Shown here: positions 20,197 through 20,214 of the stretch, piece by piece
How positions within the stretch are numbered: the stretch's first letter is position 1
Layout of the letters: each line of letters opens with the position of its first letter
Source of the DNA: a virus
DNA: 20,214 nt
Direction: 5' to 3' (one strand)
Virus record (IMG/VR): IMGVR_UViG_3300022188_000064
Location: 1 to 20,214 of that record
The notes under the pieces: model-generated
What the model was told of the DNA's origin: nothing
Database searches by the model: none
What the model saw: the letters and a program-made list of their open reading frames with translations, nothing else
Translations under genes and position numbers: made by a program

Positions 20197-20214
20197 TGAC
20201 CCCCCACAGATCTG

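Larger units (their letters stand above)
19542..20214. other. Non-coding, AT-rich transposing end of the prophage
   Basis: About 670 bases without a credible gene. It contains a weak hairpin after the repressor, a 10-base tandem repeat, a long inverted repeat, four copies of TTTCCGACTTTTT and three of CCAGGTTGCAATC-type repeats. In Mu this side carries the end sites for the transposase. A possible terminus is ACA at 20206-20208 (minus strand begins TGTGGGGGGTCAG), which would leave six host bases. Confidence 0.5.

Overview
The window reads as most of a Mu-like transposable prophage (or phage genome), lying backwards: nearly every gene is on the minus strand, and the phage 'left end' (repressor and transposition side) is at the right edge. 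Gene order follows the Mu plan from right to left: a divergent repressor, a Ner/Cro-like regulator, small early genes, MuA transposase, MuB ATPase, GemA (Mu gp16), small middle genes, a Rha-family protein, an amidase endolysin, small lysis-region genes, terminase, portal (DUF935), gpF, gpG, gpI protease/scaffold, decoration protein, major capsid protein E and the start of a DUF1320 gene (Mu gp36). The host is probably a Gram-negative anaerobe of the Desulfobacterota (deltaproteobacterial) type. That is inferred from gene style, medium GC and the short palindromes whose translation gives TGFKPV peptides, and it is not proven.

Region by region. 19542-20214 is an AT-rich non-coding end with two families of ordered repeats, one or both of which may bind the transposase. 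19011-19541 holds the switch: a plus-strand repressor with a CI-type HTH but no ATG/GTG/TTG start, facing a minus-strand early promoter overlapped by TTAAGTTA repeats. 14408-19010 is the early operon, with overlapping or nearly touching genes, including two micro-genes (44 and 40 codons). 11059-14408 holds GemA, a winged-helix protein, conserved small phage proteins and an HNH endonuclease gene that has lost its C-terminal half. 9706-10985 carries an exported FN3-like protein (possible moron), Rha and a 34-codon gene. 9541-9700 carries a promoter candidate and two strong hairpins immediately before the endolysin. 1-9525 is a compact late operon for lysis, packaging and capsid.

Together the genes describe a phage that integrates and replicates by DDE transposition (MuA with MuB), packages by a gp28-type terminase through a DUF935 portal, and builds a capsid with a protease/scaffold gene that has a second internal start, as Mu I/Z does. 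No Mor/C-like late activator is visible.

The most unusual feature is the load of short palindromic elements. One family (AGACGGGTTT-n-AAACCCGTCT) occurs four times in the capsid module, twice in frame inside gpF and the protease. A second family (GGGCACGA-n-TCGTGCCC and relatives) occurs eight times between 8.7 and 12.1 kb. Tail genes and the other prophage end are outside the window.
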